Below, in pieces: positions 63,405 to 64,000 of a stretch of 64,000 nt of DNA. The stretch's first letter is position 1. Each line of letters opens with the position of its first letter. Position numbers and translations under genes: made by a program. Source of the stretch: Zwartia vadi (GTDB lineage Bacteria; Pseudomonadota; Gammaproteobacteria; Burkholderiales; Burkholderiaceae_B); NCBI RefSeq assembly GCF_030410375.1, contig NZ_JAUHHE010000015.1, forward strand, positions 35,069 to 99,068. Reading direction: 5' to 3'. Under the pieces are notes generated by a model that was given only the letters and a program-made list of their open reading frames with translations, was not told the origin of the DNA and searched no databases.

Positions 63405-64000
63405 CTAATCCAGCACATCTTCGAGCAAACGATTGAGGCGAATCAGTTGCTTGAAGTCCTCTGCCACCGCAGGCACCAGGTCGGGAGAGGTGAACTCGGT
63501 ATTGCTGAGTTTCTTCACCACCAAAAACCTCTTGAGCTTTAACCACTCCATATCCGGATGATCGGGGTCGAACCCTCGTGGTGGACGAGAAGCTATTTCC
63601 TCGCGTGAAAAGTCGCTCTTAAAGCGTGCCTTGAATGCAGGATCGGCAAACAACGCGTGAAAAGGTTGTGAATCCCGTGCAATGGCATTTCTGACCTTTT
63701 TTAACTGCGGGCCAGATGGCATGAAAAGCCCTCCCGCCACCACGACACCCATGTAAGGCGGGATATTGGGAAGAATGCCGAAGAACAAATGGGGGTTGCG
63801 TTCAAAGCGGGAGTCCGAGGGTTTCGAAATAGAAATGGATAGCCAGTCTTTGTAGCAAGGGCCACCACTGACCGTATAGTTCGCAGCCTTTTTGATTCTA
63901 CCGATTCCTTTGACGGGGAAGTGGTAGTCCGGAACGCTTGGCTGAAGTTCTGTCTTGAGCCTTTGGGCCAGGTCAATGAACGGCCCCCTGACATGGGCTT
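63405..64000 (-). CDS. DUF2461 family protein, 5' end beyond window
   Basis: An open frame reading in from the right edge with at least 198 residues. It contains RGPFIDLAQRLKTELQPSVP, RIKKAANYTVSGGPCYKDWL, GVVVAGGLFMPSGPQLKKVR and FARKAR-like helices toward DPDHPDMEWLKLKRFLVVKK, the pattern of the DUF2461/TIGR02453 family, whose function is unknown. No start codon is visible in frame within the window. It is convergent with stbC. It may be cargo of the element or, less likely, flanking chromosome; the missing right attachment site prevents a decision. Confidence 0.85.
   Translation of the reverse strand, partial: AHVRGPFIDLAQRLKTELQPSVPDYHFPVKGIGRIKKAANYTVSGGPCYKDWLSISISKPSDSRFERNPHLFFGILPNIPPYMGVVVAGGLFMPSGPQLKKVRNAIARDSQPFHALFADPAFKARFKSDFSREEIASRPPRGFDPDHPDMEWLKLKRFLVVKKLSNTEFTSPDLVPAVAEDFKQLIRLNRLLEDVLD

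Overview
The window looks like a betaproteobacterial chromosome of the order Burkholderiales, most probably Alcaligenaceae. This is inferred from gene content and order: ispE, tRNA-Gln and prs in a row, lolB beside a TPR protein, a Bug-type (TctC-like) receptor, ffh beside a CcsA-like gene and ampD, and a PagP homologue. No 16S rRNA gene is present, so the genus is not settled.

Positions 1 to about 42,170 are ordinary core chromosome: a truncated prs; tRNA-Gln; ispE, lolB and a TPR lipoprotein-pathway neighbour; mutM; an LTA-synthase-like sulfatase; an FAD-linked oxidase; algC/pgi facing a nucleotide-sugar dehydrogenase that carries a one-base frameshift; coq7; osmC; thyA-folA-DUF945; the glycine cleavage operon gcvT-gcvH-gcvP behind a tandem glycine riboswitch; an HI0933-type flavoprotein; a lysine/arginine/ornithine decarboxylase; dcd; mrp; metG; trhO; tRNA-Gly(CCC); thiS-trmB (no thiG between them); ffh; a ccsA-like gene, PP0621-family gene and ampD; htpG behind a heat-shock-type promoter; an MmgE/PrpD protein; a small MscS channel; a Bug receptor; and pagP.

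At 42,170-42,254 there is a tRNA-Leu(CAA). Directly behind its 3' end begins a mobile element that fills the rest of the window: a tyrosine integrase with unusual catalytic-box residues, a ribbon-helix-helix mobilisation-type protein, TrbM, a VirB1 transglycosylase, a four-gene cargo (winged-helix regulator, polytopic membrane protein, FAD monooxygenase, Acg-family nitroreductase-like protein), and a complete VirB2-VirB11 type IV secretion gene set. A small lipoprotein (entry-exclusion candidate) sits between virB4 and virB5, and a 45-residue VirB7-like lipoprotein sits between virB6 and virB8.

Behind virB11 comes a plasmid replication unit: a TrfA-type initiator followed by about seven 20-bp direct repeats, two perfect DnaA boxes and an AT-rich stretch, then two tandem paralogous small DNA-binding-type genes and StbB/StbC-like stability genes. 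The last gene is a DUF2461 protein running off the edge. The element therefore reads as a conjugative plasmid backbone that has acquired a tRNA-targeting integrase, or an integrative conjugative element that keeps a plasmid origin. The relaxase, the VirD4 coupling protein and the right attachment site are not in the window.
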